From: Argonema galeatum A003/A1
GTDB taxonomy: Bacteria; Cyanobacteriota; Cyanobacteriia; Cyanobacteriales; Aerosakkonemataceae
DNA: 64,000 nt
Reading direction: 5' to 3'
NCBI RefSeq assembly: GCF_023333595.1
Contig: NZ_JAIQZM010000006.1
Location: 124,001 to 188,000 of the forward strand
In this document: positions 52,592 to 61,943 of the stretch, piece by piece
How the letters are laid out: every line of letters begins with the position of its first letter
How positions within the stretch are numbered: position 1 is the first letter of the stretch
Notes under the pieces: model-generated
Database searches by the model: none
Told to the model about the DNA's origin: nothing
What the model saw: only the letters and a program-made list of their open reading frames with translations
Translations under genes and position numbers: made by a program

Positions 52592-55500
52592 TTACTGCGA
52601 TTCCATAAATGCAACGGTTGCCTTTACCGGAATTGCGATCGCAAACTCTGCACCTTGACCTAAAGTTGAGTTCACTTCTAGCGTACCAGAGTGTTTCTCC
52701 ACCACGATTTGACGAGCGATCGCCAACCCCAACCCCGTCCCTTTTCCTACTACCTTAGTAGTAAATGAATCATCAAAAATCTTCTCCCGCACCGCTTCAC
52801 TCATGCCCACACCGTTATCTTTGATGTGAATTATTACTTGTTTCTGGTCTGGAGATAACGCTGTTTCGATCGTAATTTTATTGGTAATTTCGCCATAACT
52901 ACACCCTTGGTTAGATTCATCTAGAGCATCGATCGCATTAGCCAACAGATTCATAAATACTTGATTGATCTGTCCTGCATAGCATTCTACTTCTGGTAAA
53001 TCACCATATTTCTTGATGACCCGAATCTCTGGGCTTGTGTCATTAGCTTTGAGACGATGTTTGAGAATCATCAAGGTGCTTTCGATACCGTCGTGGATAT
53101 TGCAGGGGACGGGCCGATCGCTATCGGCACGGGAAAAGATGCGAAGACTGGTGCTGATGCCTTTGATTCGGTTTACGCCTTCGTGCATCGAACCTACTAA
53201 CTTTGGTAAGTCTTCCCGAATGTAGTCGAGGTCGATCGCTTCAATTTCCTCTTTAATTGCTGCACTATAATTAGGATATTCTTGCTGAAATAGATCGATC
53301 AATTTAAACAAATCATTGATGTAATCTAAAGCAAAGGTAATGTTGCCAGCCAAGAAGCCTACAGGGTTGTTGATTTCGTGGGCTACCCCAGCTACTAAAT
53401 TGCCCAATGCCGACATTTTTTCACTTTGGACTATTTTTAGTTGTGCCTGTTTGAGGTCAGTAAAGGCTTGTTGGGATTCTTGATAAAGACGAGCATTTTC
53501 CAAAGAAATGGCGGCTTGGCCGCAAATAAGATTCAGCACTTCAACCCGATCGCTCGTAAATGCCCCCACCGTCAAGCTATTTTCCAGGTATAAAATTCCA
53601 ATCAACTTACCTTGATTAAGAATTGGACTACAAAGAACACTTTTCGGCTGGTGCTGTTCAATGTAACTATCTCCAGCAAACTGAGGATGTAACCTAGCAT
53701 CAACCAGCACAAGAGGTTTCAAACTACGTTTAACAGTATTCACCAAACTAATCGCTACATCCTGACTTGATTGTAGAGGCATTCGTGGTAATAACTCAGG
53801 TTCCTGTCCCTCTTCTACAAGGGCTGCTACTTGTAACTCAATATCTTGTTTTAGCAGTAAGACACACTTATCTGCCCCAGCGTTCGTAATTACTATTTTT
53901 AGCAGAGTAGTCAAGAGTTTATTTAGTTCAATTTCCCCAGAAATAGCTTGAGAGACTTTTAGTAGAGTAGCCAAATCTAGAACTTCAGAGACGCTACTAG
54001 AAGAACGGGTAGAAGCGATCGTTCCCTGGGTAATAGTTCCCTTCAAGGAGGTAGAGGAACAAGATTGCTGAAGGATAGGAGCCAGGAGTTGGGGATAACG
54101 TTTTTCCAGATCGTCTACTTTAGCCTTGGCTCCCCATCGGGCATAACAGTAATATGCCTCAATCATGTAGGCTTGAGCGACTTTTTCTTTGCCCCATTCC
54201 AAGTAGAATTTGGCTGTGAGTTCGTTGGCGAGGGCTTCTTCGTTGAGGAATTGATTTTCTTTAGCGAGGGAGATGGCGCGATCGTAATAATCGATCGCAT
54301 CGGGTTTATTGCCCAAAACCCGATGCTTTTCTGCCTCAACCAAATACCATTTATGCAGATAATTCATCGGAGCATTTTGTGCCCACTGTTGCAGAGTGGT
54401 TTGATGAGTTTCCACCAGGGCGAGAATTTCAGCTTGCTCAGTTTCTGGCTGTGTGGGGAAAAGTGCTAGGTGTGTCAGGGCTGCATAGAAATGGAAAATG
54501 GGAACAAAAACAAATCCCGATACTGCCATCAAATACGGCTTGGCTTGGGCAATATGGTCTAGGGCAGCCGTGTAATTGCCCCATAAGTAGGCAAGCAACA
54601 GTTTGTAGATGTAGAGAGCAGCGATCGCACTGAGGTCATTGTCCTGATGATGCTTAGGAATCATCACCGTTTCATCGTAGGCAGTTCCAATTAAGCAATC
54701 CGGTTGACTCGCAGTTTCCCGCAAATTCTGCACCATCTGCTGCGTCATATCCAAATAAGTCTGGGCAGAATATTGCTTTACCTGCGCCAAGGCAGCGCTG
54801 TAACCTACTATTTCTGGTTCCCAAGTGTCTAGTTCCACCCCACCGAAAAAGTTGGCATAAAAGTAAATACTTATGTTGTAGCCAGCGTATAGAAAATCGC
54901 CAGTTTCCATGCCGGCAGTATAGCCATCTTTCAGCCTCGGTATTGTTGCCCTCAGACCTTCTTGGCGATGCTGAATAAATGCCCCAAATAGCAGCAGAAT
55001 CATCGACTTGAATTCCCGCACATTGAACCGTTCGAGCAATGAGAGCGCCAATCGCCCAAAGCCATAGCCCGTTTCGACTTCTCCCAAAAAAGCACACAGC
55101 ACCATCCCGTGAATTGCATACCCCACCGTCGATGCGGGCGCATTCCCAAACTGGAGTGATAAACTCACCATCGTCGAGCTCAGTAGGGGTAGCAAACCCG
55201 TCTTTCCCACAAAAATTGTTGCAAACAACATACCTAACAGTTGCATGGCTGCCTGAGTTTGAGGATCGGTCATCAGAGGCAGATTAGCCAGTTCTTCAAT
55301 CTGTCTGCCCTGGAGTTGGCTGGCAAGGGTTTGTAGCGCTTTGCCAATCAAGGCTTCGTCAGGTTCGGTGGGGAGTTCAACCCCCAATTGTCCCAGGGCA
55401 TTTCTGCCTATTGCGATCGCTTCTAACGTCTTGCTCTGGGCTGTCTGGGCGACGATTGAAATTTCGTAAATTTTGATTTTGTCTAAAATTGTCTGTGCAT

Positions 55501-58024
55501 TTTGTAACACCCGTGCTGCCATCTGTTCCATGCCATCAAATTCACCATTCAAATAAGCGGCTTCGGTAGCAGCAACATAGAGATTTAGGGTCAATTCATA
55601 CTGACTCTGCCAACAGTTAGCTGTCAAGAGTTCAATCCCTGTTTGCAGATAGATATTTGCCGCCGCGTAGGCGGTAGAACTTCTTGCCTTGCGTCCGGCT
55701 TTTAAGTTCAGTTGAGCTAATGCTTCCCGATCGCTCGGTTGGGTGATTAACTCTTCTCCTAGATTCAAATGCCCGACAATATCAAACAGTTTTTCCTCTT
55801 GCTCTATTCCTGAATAATTTTGCTGAAGTAATTGTCCGACTTTGAGATGCGTTGCTTTTTTCTGTGAATCAGGAATGAGTGAATAGGCAGCTTGTTGGAC
55901 GCGATCGTGCAGAAATTTGTAATTTGCATTAGCAGCAGTTGGGTTAACAGTGGCGATATCCTCACTTTGGGTGAAGAATTTATAGACTTCGGTAGTGGGT
56001 ACGAGCAAGCCTTCTTGTAACGCTTTCCACAAATCAGCCGCCGTTTCTTCGGGTGACTTTTCTGAAACGATCGCCAAAGTAGCTAAATCAAACTGCGCTC
56101 CAATACAAGCTGCAAACTTCAACCCAGACTGAGTTGCGATCGGCAACTTCTGCAATTGCAGTGCCATAAACTCTACCACATCATCGGTAATAGCTAAAGC
56201 TCTGACTTGAGCAATATCGCATTGCCAATACCGGATATTCCAATCAAAGGTAATCAGCCCATCGTCATGTAATGCCTTAAGGAACTGTGTGGCAAAGAAG
56301 GGATTACCTTGAGTTTTTTGATAAACCAATTCTGTTAAAGGTTGAGCAAGAGGCAAATCGCAATTCAGCGTATCAGCCACCAACTGATTCATATCTGCTA
56401 AACTCAACGGTTGCAGCGTAATAGTATTCACCGTTGCCCCAGACTTAACAATCTCATCCACCGCCAACATAAACGGGTGAACGGGCGACACTTCATTATC
56501 CCGATAAGCACCCAACACCAATAAATGCCCCGTATCCTCCATCAACAGTTGTAATAACTTCAAAGATGCGCCATCCGCCCACTGCAGATCGTCCAAAAAC
56601 ATCACTAAGGGATGTTCGGCTGTGGTAAACACTTGCACAAATTTCTGCATCAGCAGATTGAAGCGATTCTGTGCCGCACTTCCCGACAGTTCTGGTGCAG
56701 GAGGTTGAGTGCCAATGATTCGTTCTAATTCAGGAATTACCTCGATCAAGACTTGCCCATTGTCTCCAACTGCTGACAAAATTCTAGTTTTCCAGCTTTG
56801 TAACTGAACGTCTGATTCTGATAGCAACTGCCCCATTAAATCCCGGAAGGCTTGCACAAATGCCGAAAAAGGAATATTACGCTGAAATTGGTCGTATTTG
56901 CCTTTGATAAAATAACCGCGCTGACGAACAATCGGCTTATGAACTTCATTCACGACTGCGGTTTTGCCAATGCCCGAAAAACCTGCTACGAGCATCATTT
57001 CGGTGCTGCCCGCGCTGACTCTTTCAAAGGCTGCTAATAAATTATCAATTTCAGTTTCTCTGCCGTATAGCTTTTCGGGGATTAGGAAACGGTCTGTAAT
57101 ATCCCGCGTTCCCAATGCAAATGGCTCAATGTTACCCGTTTCTTGTAATTGAGCCAGACACATCTCTAAATCGTGCTTCAGTCCTAATGCACTTTGATAG
57201 CGATTTTCTGCATTTTTCGCCATCAGTTTACTGACAATTTGCGATAAAATTAGGGGAATTTCTGGCTTGATTTGATGCACCGGAATCGGCTGTTTGGCTA
57301 AATGACAATGCACCAACTCCATTGGATCGTCTGACACAAAGGGTAACTGTCTTGTCAACAATTCATAGAAGGTTACACCGAGGGAATAAAAGTCACTCCG
57401 ATAGTCAATGCCGCGATTCATTCTTCCTGTCTGTTCTGGGGAGAGATAGGCTAATGTTCCTTCGAGGATGTTGGGATTCTGGATTTCTTGGGTTTCGCGG
57501 GGAAGCAGGGAAGAAATACTGAAGTCAATCAGTTTGATTTGTTTGTTATCTGGGTTAATCAGGATATTGGCGGGTTTGATATCTTTATGAATAACTCGGT
57601 TTTGGTAGAGATAGTGGAGAATATCTGCTAGTTGTAGGGCTAGGTCAAGAAAGTTTTCTAAAGATAAAGATTTAGAGGGTTGGGTTTTATTAGTTGCCCC
57701 CCTGAGATAAGTGGACAGGGAGACTCCTCCAAAGTCCTCCATTATCAACGCATAGGCGTTTTTGTAAGGTGCTAAATCGAGGGGTTTAACAATACTGGGG
57801 AGGTTGAGATTTTTGGCAATGGTATATTGGTTGCGAAACTGCACCAATTCACTGAAGTTGGGGTATTCGTTTCGCAGCAGTTTGATGACGACGGGAGTGC
57901 GTAGGCCCAACGCCTTGCCGTCTTCGCCATCGCTCTCCCGAATACCCCGATAAACTAGAGTGCGATCGCCTGCATAGAGTTGTTCTGTGATACGGTGCCC
58001 CAGCAGGTGAGTGATTGCATCCAT
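52592..58024 (-). CDS. Ser/Thr kinase - AAA ATPase - GAF - histidine kinase fusion (HstK type)
   Basis: 1810 residues. Ser/Thr kinase domain at about 1-275: Lys48 (VVIKLL), catalytic loop VIHKDIKPANIL (Asp148), but DFS instead of DFG at 168-170. An AAA/STAND-like ATPase follows at about 315-600 with Walker A GFSGIGKT and VMFLDDLQWAD. A long helical region (about 750-1300), a GAF domain at about 1360-1510, then a histidine kinase: GVAHEINNPVGF, QVFMNLLANAIDAL, IKDNGVGMS, VVGKGTGLGLAIA. This layout is the cyanobacterial HstK family. It likely links Ser/Thr and His signalling in the cytoplasm; the input is unknown. Confidence 0.94.
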   Translation of the reverse strand: MDAITHLLGHRITEQLYAGDRTLVYRGIRESDGEDGKALGLRTPVVIKLLRNEYPNFSELVQFRNQYTIAKNLNLPSIVKPLDLAPYKNAYALIMEDFGGVSLSTYLRGATNKTQPSKSLSLENFLDLALQLADILHYLYQNRVIHKDIKPANILINPDNKQIKLIDFSISSLLPRETQEIQNPNILEGTLAYLSPEQTGRMNRGIDYRSDFYSLGVTFYELLTRQLPFVSDDPMELVHCHLAKQPIPVHQIKPEIPLILSQIVSKLMAKNAENRYQSALGLKHDLEMCLAQLQETGNIEPFALGTRDITDRFLIPEKLYGRETEIDNLLAAFERVSAGSTEMMLVAGFSGIGKTAVVNEVHKPIVRQRGYFIKGKYDQFQRNIPFSAFVQAFRDLMGQLLSESDVQLQSWKTRILSAVGDNGQVLIEVIPELERIIGTQPPAPELSGSAAQNRFNLLMQKFVQVFTTAEHPLVMFLDDLQWADGASLKLLQLLMEDTGHLLVLGAYRDNEVSPVHPFMLAVDEIVKSGATVNTITLQPLSLADMNQLVADTLNCDLPLAQPLTELVYQKTQGNPFFATQFLKALHDDGLITFDWNIRYWQCDIAQVRALAITDDVVEFMALQLQKLPIATQSGLKFAACIGAQFDLATLAIVSEKSPEETAADLWKALQEGLLVPTTEVYKFFTQSEDIATVNPTAANANYKFLHDRVQQAAYSLIPDSQKKATHLKVGQLLQQNYSGIEQEEKLFDIVGHLNLGEELITQPSDREALAQLNLKAGRKARSSTAYAAANIYLQTGIELLTANCWQSQYELTLNLYVAATEAAYLNGEFDGMEQMAARVLQNAQTILDKIKIYEISIVAQTAQSKTLEAIAIGRNALGQLGVELPTEPDEALIGKALQTLASQLQGRQIEELANLPLMTDPQTQAAMQLLGMLFATIFVGKTGLLPLLSSTMVSLSLQFGNAPASTVGYAIHGMVLCAFLGEVETGYGFGRLALSLLERFNVREFKSMILLLFGAFIQHRQEGLRATIPRLKDGYTAGMETGDFLYAGYNISIYFYANFFGGVELDTWEPEIVGYSAALAQVKQYSAQTYLDMTQQMVQNLRETASQPDCLIGTAYDETVMIPKHHQDNDLSAIAALYIYKLLLAYLWGNYTAALDHIAQAKPYLMAVSGFVFVPIFHFYAALTHLALFPTQPETEQAEILALVETHQTTLQQWAQNAPMNYLHKWYLVEAEKHRVLGNKPDAIDYYDRAISLAKENQFLNEEALANELTAKFYLEWGKEKVAQAYMIEAYYCYARWGAKAKVDDLEKRYPQLLAPILQQSCSSTSLKGTITQGTIASTRSSSSVSEVLDLATLLKVSQAISGEIELNKLLTTLLKIVITNAGADKCVLLLKQDIELQVAALVEEGQEPELLPRMPLQSSQDVAISLVNTVKRSLKPLVLVDARLHPQFAGDSYIEQHQPKSVLCSPILNQGKLIGILYLENSLTVGAFTSDRVEVLNLICGQAAISLENARLYQESQQAFTDLKQAQLKIVQSEKMSALGNLVAGVAHEINNPVGFLAGNITFALDYINDLFKLIDLFQQEYPNYSAAIKEEIEAIDLDYIREDLPKLVGSMHEGVNRIKGISTSLRIFSRADSDRPVPCNIHDGIESTLMILKHRLKANDTSPEIRVIKKYGDLPEVECYAGQINQVFMNLLANAIDALDESNQGCSYGEITNKITIETALSPDQKQVIIHIKDNGVGMSEAVREKIFDDSFTTKVVGKGTGLGLAIARQIVVEKHSGTLEVNSTLGQGAEFAIAIPVKATVAFMESQ

Positions 58025-58475
58025 TTTCCAGTCCTAACAAAAAATTTAGGTCACTACACTTCCTAGTTTACCCAGCAGACTAGGAAAAATTCCCAATTGC
58101 CTTTCCAGCCCTTTTCAGGTGGCTGAAGTACACCCAACTTACCGCCCTATCAGCGGGGCTGTTAACCTGTCCGCCCATTCTCTTACTTCTCACGAGCCAT
58201 GTCAGCAGACCCAATCCCCTTCATTTTTGCAAGCATCTGCTTTGGAAAGCCTAATTTCTGCAAACAGTAACAAAAGTTACGCCATAATTGTTAACAGGGG
58301 GGGATAGTAATGTTCTCCTATTCAGCCCAGCCATAGAGTTTGAAGTTGTTTGACCATAGATAGAACTGTTTGTTCAGCTAATCTGCTTCAAAAGTTAAAT
58401 GATTCTATTGTTAGAGAAAGTTAAACTGTTGGTTGCGTAGGATGAAATAATAAATTAAGAAAATTGGGGACTGGA
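58025..58475. other. Divergent intergenic region, no gene seen
   Basis: 451 bases with promoters expected for the kinase gene (minus) and the small coiled-coil gene (plus). I see no repeats or RNA gene. GGGGA lies just before the ATG at 58476. Confidence 0.5.
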
Positions 58476-58847
58476 ATGGAATCCATACGAAATCAAGTCG
58501 TCGCTGTGAATAATAAAGTCGATGCCCTCTACCAAATGGTGGAGCAGCTAACTAGCCAAATATCTGAGGTTGTGTCTGAAACAAGGCGGACGACGGGATC
58601 TATCACTGATTCCTCGGCTTGGAAGCTCAGTGATGGACGCTATCCCTATAAAGGGAGCAGAATGGATTCTGCACTGGCACACAAGGATGTGCTGGCAGAT
58701 ACCAGCTATGTAGACTCTGGTTCTCACAACCGCGAAAAAGAGTTGGCACCAGAAATTCAAATCCAGCGACTAACGGCACAACTAACAGCAGCTTACAATC
58801 GCATCGCTGCATTGGAAGAACAGTTACTGGCTCAAAGAGTCCATTAA
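58476..58847 (+). CDS. Small coiled-coil protein, unknown
   Basis: 123 residues from ATG 58476 (MESIRNQVVAVNNKVDALYQMVEQ), with GGGGA upstream; a TTG at 58464 is also open but less likely. Two coiled-coil regions (about 1-30 and 95-123) flank a polar middle. No known domain, no signal peptide. The last 42 bases of the gene are exactly duplicated at 58972-59013. Confidence 0.6.
   Translation: MESIRNQVVAVNNKVDALYQMVEQLTSQISEVVSETRRTTGSITDSSAWKLSDGRYPYKGSRMDSALAHKDVLADTSYVDSGSHNREKELAPEIQIQRLTAQLTAAYNRIAALEEQLLAQRVH
58806..58847 (+). repeat. 42-bp exact direct repeat, copy 1
   Basis: Identical to 58972-59013, from GCTGCATTGGAAGAACAGTT to the TAA stop. The 124 bases between hold a TGTAGGTTG-type hairpin (58898-58955) and a CATGTCCGGTT arm like that of the CAGATAAACG family. 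Confidence 0.85.
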
Positions 58848-58897
58848 TATCATGTCCGGTTAATCACTTATGATATCTGTAGTAGGGCCTTTGGAAC

Positions 58898-58955
58898 GAA
58901 ACCCAACCCGAACTTAAAGCTAAAGTTGGGTTTCACTCTGTTCAACCCAACCTAC
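58898..58955. repeat. TGTAGGTTG-type inverted repeat, partial
   Basis: GAAACCCAAC (58898-58907) pairs with GTTGGGTTTC (58925-58934), followed by TTCAACCCAACCTAC. Same family as 15980-16062. Confidence 0.6.
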
Positions 58956-58971
58956 GGCAATAAAATTTCTT

Positions 58972-59013
58972 GCTGCATTGGAAGAACAGTTACTGGCTCA
59001 AAGAGTCCATTAA
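58972..59013 (+). repeat. 42-bp exact direct repeat, copy 2
   Basis: Exact copy of the 3' end of the gene at 58476, including its stop codon. It is non-coding here. Confidence 0.85.
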
Positions 59014-59043
59014 AAGGGCTGTGCAGCCTAATGTCATCCTTAA

Positions 59044-60204
59044 TTAGGCGCAGTATCGGTCTACTAATGCTTCGATGGCCTGAAGAAGTTCGGCTTGTTT
59101 CCAGCCTGCGTATAGATGAGCTGCGATCGCACAAGCACCAGCTCCCATACCTTCTTTCACGTATCCCTGTTCGTAGGCTTGCAGCTTTTCGTAACGAGAA
59201 GTGGCAAAACTCAGCTGAGTTGCCAGTAGGGGTACAGAGCCAACAATTTGCGCTAATCCAACCGTGTCGCCGCTAGGGTCTTCTACCACCCAGCGGGTAG
59301 TTCCCACCACGATTTGTTCCGGTTCCCAAACCAAGGAATATTCTTTGGCTATTGCCTGAATCAAAGCATAGACAGCCAGCATTTGCGTTCCACCGGCAAG
59401 CATGACGCCACAGGTGCGCGAAGCTGCGATCGCCATCCCAGCTACCGCCACTTGCATCGGGTCTCCCACGGCGGCGACTACTTGTAGGGGATCGATCGAT
59501 TTTGGATTTTGGATTTTGGATTTGGGATTGGGAATTTCTCTTTGAGCATCACTTTGCCACTTTCCCTCGCTCCCAAGTCTGGCATTTTCTAATCCGGTCT
59601 GCACCAGAGCCCACTTTTGGTCATGATTGCAAGTGGGATGGCTGCTGTTAACCTTCCCCGCAGCGGGAACGCCTAAGCCAGTTAAAACAGCTAGTGCGGT
59701 GGTGGTTCCCCCCACCACGCATTCCCCTAAAACTATGAAGCCGGAATCGCTTACAGCAGCTAGCTTTTCTCCCCAAATTAACCCCTCCTCCAACAAATGG
59801 CGTACCGTTTCCAGTGGGAGGGCGTTACCCGAACTCAGACAGCGAGCTGCCCTACCCCCTAGATCGATCGTCGGTACAGACGGCGGCTGGGGCAAACCAG
59901 CATTAAACAGATAGAGTGGCAGTGAAAGCGCTTCAACTACCGCACGGGAAATCAGTACCGGCGAGGCACCCGCGTGTAGGGGTGGTAAGGGATATTTAGG
60001 CTTAGGTACAGGGCCACTGTACAAAAATTCTGCATCTGCTAGAGCAGTAAATTGGCGGTCTAGGGGAGTGCGTCCGGCAGCAGAAATACCAGGGATCGAG
60101 CCGGTTTCTGTAAATCCCAACACGCAAGCAAAAACTGGCTGGCGACCTCTATATTGCCGCAGCCACTCGTTTCCCTTCTCTACCTGCGTGTAAATTTCAA
60201 TCAT
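59044..60204 (-). CDS. CobT-like nicotinate-nucleotide phosphoribosyltransferase family protein (UPF0284)
   Basis: 386 residues. Archaeal/cyanobacterial CobT-like type (TIGR00303): PVFACVLGFTETGSIPGISAAGRTP, VSDSGFIVLGECVVGGTTTALAVLTGLG, and AASRTCGVMLAGGTQMLAVYAL. A role in activating the lower base of the corrinoid is inferred from CobT. Residues about 228-245 (IPNPKSKIQNPKSKIQNPKS) are translated heptamer repeats (59498-59537). It is followed on the same strand by a 238-residue membrane protein upstream at 60383, separated by a 98-base heptamer array. Confidence 0.85.
   Translation of the reverse strand: MIEIYTQVEKGNEWLRQYRGRQPVFACVLGFTETGSIPGISAAGRTPLDRQFTALADAEFLYSGPVPKPKYPLPPLHAGASPVLISRAVVEALSLPLYLFNAGLPQPPSVPTIDLGGRAARCLSSGNALPLETVRHLLEEGLIWGEKLAAVSDSGFIVLGECVVGGTTTALAVLTGLGVPAAGKVNSSHPTCNHDQKWALVQTGLENARLGSEGKWQSDAQREIPNPKSKIQNPKSIDPLQVVAAVGDPMQVAVAGMAIAASRTCGVMLAGGTQMLAVYALIQAIAKEYSLVWEPEQIVVGTTRWVVEDPSGDTVGLAQIVGSVPLLATQLSFATSRYEKLQAYEQGYVKEGMGAGACAIAAHLYAGWKQAELLQAIEALVDRYCA
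59498..59537 (-). repeat. GATTTTG heptamer repeat inside the CobT-like gene
   Basis: Three perfect GATTTTG heptamers (59498-59518) and decayed ones after. Twenty-one bases keep the reading frame. The same heptamer, in the other orientation, is inside the pseudocaspase gene at 1241-1268. Confidence 0.85.
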
Positions 60205-60221
60205 TGCCTAAATTTAGGGGC

Positions 60222-60245
60222 TAGAAAAGTCAAAAGTCAAAAGTC
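60222..60245. repeat. AAAAGTC heptamer repeat
   Basis: Three AAAAGTC heptamers near the start of the CobT-like gene. Confidence 0.7.
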
Positions 60246-60263
60246 AAAAAATAATTAATTACC

Positions 60264-60361
60264 ACTGACAACTGACAACTGACCACTGACAACTGACCAC
60301 TGACAACTGACAACTGACCACTGACAACTGACAACTGACCACTGACCACTGACCACTGACT
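60264..60361. repeat. ACTGACA/ACTGACC heptamer array
   Basis: 98 bases, 14 consecutive heptamers ACTGACA or ACTGACC (the last one ACTGACT), then AATGACC. Not a CRISPR: the unit is 7 bases with no spacers. Confidence 0.9.
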
Positions 60362-60382
60362 AATGACCAATTTTCTTTTGAC

Positions 60383-61099
60383 TTACTCTTCGTAATCCAG
60401 GAGGACTTGTATCCAATTTGGAGGCTGAGGAATTGGATTACCCAGGCGTTCTAATAGCAGCCATGCGGCCAAATGTACGACTAACAGATAAACCAGGTTA
60501 CTCAGAAGTACCATCCCCACTGCAAATACCTGAATCGCCACTAAACTTGGCTCTATAAGTAACCCCAGTTTCAGAAATACCCACTCCAACATCTGCGTCA
60601 CTTGGGTGATTAGATAAACCCACACATCTTCGCCCAGCAGGATTGAAACCAGCCAGAAGCGAAAAAAGAATCCAATGGTTCCCAAAAGCGTACCTAAGCA
60701 TATAGATACAGTCCAGCCGGTTTGGCGTCGCCAACAAGCCCCCAGGAGAACGCCCAACAAACCATAGGGGATCAAAAACTGAATGCTGCGCGGCGGGCCC
60801 ATCAGCACCGATAGCAGCAATCCCGAAACCAAAGCTGCCATCCAAGCAGCTCGTTTGCCCCACCGCAGGTAAAGCAAGGCAATAGGCACCGGGAAAAATA
60901 TTCGCAACAATGGGCCAAGGGGAAAATAGTAGTTAACCAGCCAAATCAAACTGGCGGTACTGGCTAAAAAAGCGGTTTCCACCAGCACCAAAGGGGCTTC
61001 GGCCCGAACTTTTGGTTCGGACAGATGAGGATTGGAAGCAGAAGAGGCTACAGGCTCTCTGGCAGCCGATTCAGGGCTCTCTTCAAAAGACTCACTCAT
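60383..61099 (-). CDS. DUF2232-family membrane protein
   Basis: 238 residues, an acidic Ser-rich N-terminus (1-33) and about six to seven membrane helices. IFFPVPIALLYLRWGKRAAWMAALVSGLLLSVLMGP and PYGLLGVLLGACWRR resemble DUF2232/S-component-like membrane proteins. It lies upstream of the CobT-like gene on the same strand, an arrangement I associate with cyanobacteria, which could hint at corrinoid or precursor uptake; that is inference only. Confidence 0.78.
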   Translation of the reverse strand: MSESFEESPESAAREPVASSASNPHLSEPKVRAEAPLVLVETAFLASTASLIWLVNYYFPLGPLLRIFFPVPIALLYLRWGKRAAWMAALVSGLLLSVLMGPPRSIQFLIPYGLLGVLLGACWRRQTGWTVSICLGTLLGTIGFFFRFWLVSILLGEDVWVYLITQVTQMLEWVFLKLGLLIEPSLVAIQVFAVGMVLLSNLVYLLVVHLAAWLLLERLGNPIPQPPNWIQVLLDYEE

Positions 61100-61166
61100 G
61101 TATTAGGGGCTAGGGGCTAGGGGAAGAAGGGTCTAATCAAGGGTTTGGTGGAATTGAGAATGTCCT

Positions 61167-61182
61167 AACCGCCAAGGCGGTT
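61167..61182. repeat. AACCGCCAAGGCGGTT palindrome
   Basis: Perfect 16-base palindrome in TCCTAACCGCC..GGCGGTTGCTATA, also found with one change at 20876-20891. The 261-base gap 61100-61360 additionally has GGGGCTA heptamers (near 61108) and a short CGGGCG/CGCCC hairpin, with no gene. Confidence 0.65.
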
Positions 61183-61360
61183 GCTATAAATCCCAAAAGG
61201 TAAGCTGTCGCGCATCTAAGTTGTAGTTAGGGACGGGCGAGACGCCCATCCCACAAGAATTTCATTAAATTGACTGTAAAATTTAGGTGCCAAGCAGCTT
61301 AGCAGATCTACTTTAGTATGCGATCGCATAGGGTATGCCGCTCTTACCTTTTCCTCACAC

Positions 61361-61870
61361 CTACGGTTGGCTATCGCCCGATTCCGTATTCACCGCTTGA
61401 ATTATCAAAACCGAGCAGGCAGCATGGTGCATTACATAATTACTTACACTGCCCATTAAAGCTTCTGTTAATCCCGTCCGACCCCGCCGTCCTAGCGCCA
61501 GCAAATCTGCTCCCCAGTTTTGAGCGGCTTCACATATACACAGGCTAGCTTCACCAACCTGGCAATCAAAGTCCGTCGCCACTCCCTGCTTGTTCGCTGT
61601 TTCGCAGTAGCTTCGCAGCATAGCCTGCGCCTCTTCCAGCCGTTTTTCTGTCAGCAGAGGGTCCGATCGATAGGTATAACCTGCAAACTCTGGATAAAAA
61701 CCCATCTCCACAGGCATCGGCCCCATCGGTTCGCCGATCGTCTCGTTTGTCAGGCAATGTAGAAGCCTTAGACTGGCACCATTTGCTTTTGCTAAATCCA
61801 AAGCCCGATCGAAAACAGCCTTGCTTAAAGGCGAGTAGTCTAGCGCAACAAGGATTTTCTGAAAACCCAT
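61361..61870 (-). CDS. Universal stress protein (UspA family)
   Basis: 169 residues. Starts KILVALDYSPLSKAVFDRAL; ATP-binding signature GRRGRTGLTEALMGSVSNYV (G-x2-G-x9-GS) intact, so an ATP-binding Usp. Two cysteines (CETA, CQVG) lie in the middle. Between Crp/Fnr and the membrane protein, on the same strand as the Crp gene and 73 bases after its stop, so cotranscription is possible. Target unknown. Confidence 0.92.
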   Translation of the reverse strand: MGFQKILVALDYSPLSKAVFDRALDLAKANGASLRLLHCLTNETIGEPMGPMPVEMGFYPEFAGYTYRSDPLLTEKRLEEAQAMLRSYCETANKQGVATDFDCQVGEASLCICEAAQNWGADLLALGRRGRTGLTEALMGSVSNYVMHHAACSVLIIQAVNTESGDSQP

Positions 61871-61943
61871 CTAGACCTCCAAAATCTTCCCACTTTCAAA
61901 TTAGCTCAACGAAGAACTTCTGCTTTGCTTTCGTGGCATTACG

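Noticed and set aside
60264..60361. CRISPR-like array
   Set aside because: Units are 7 bases, contiguous, with no spacers and no cas genes nearby; it is a heptamer microsatellite.
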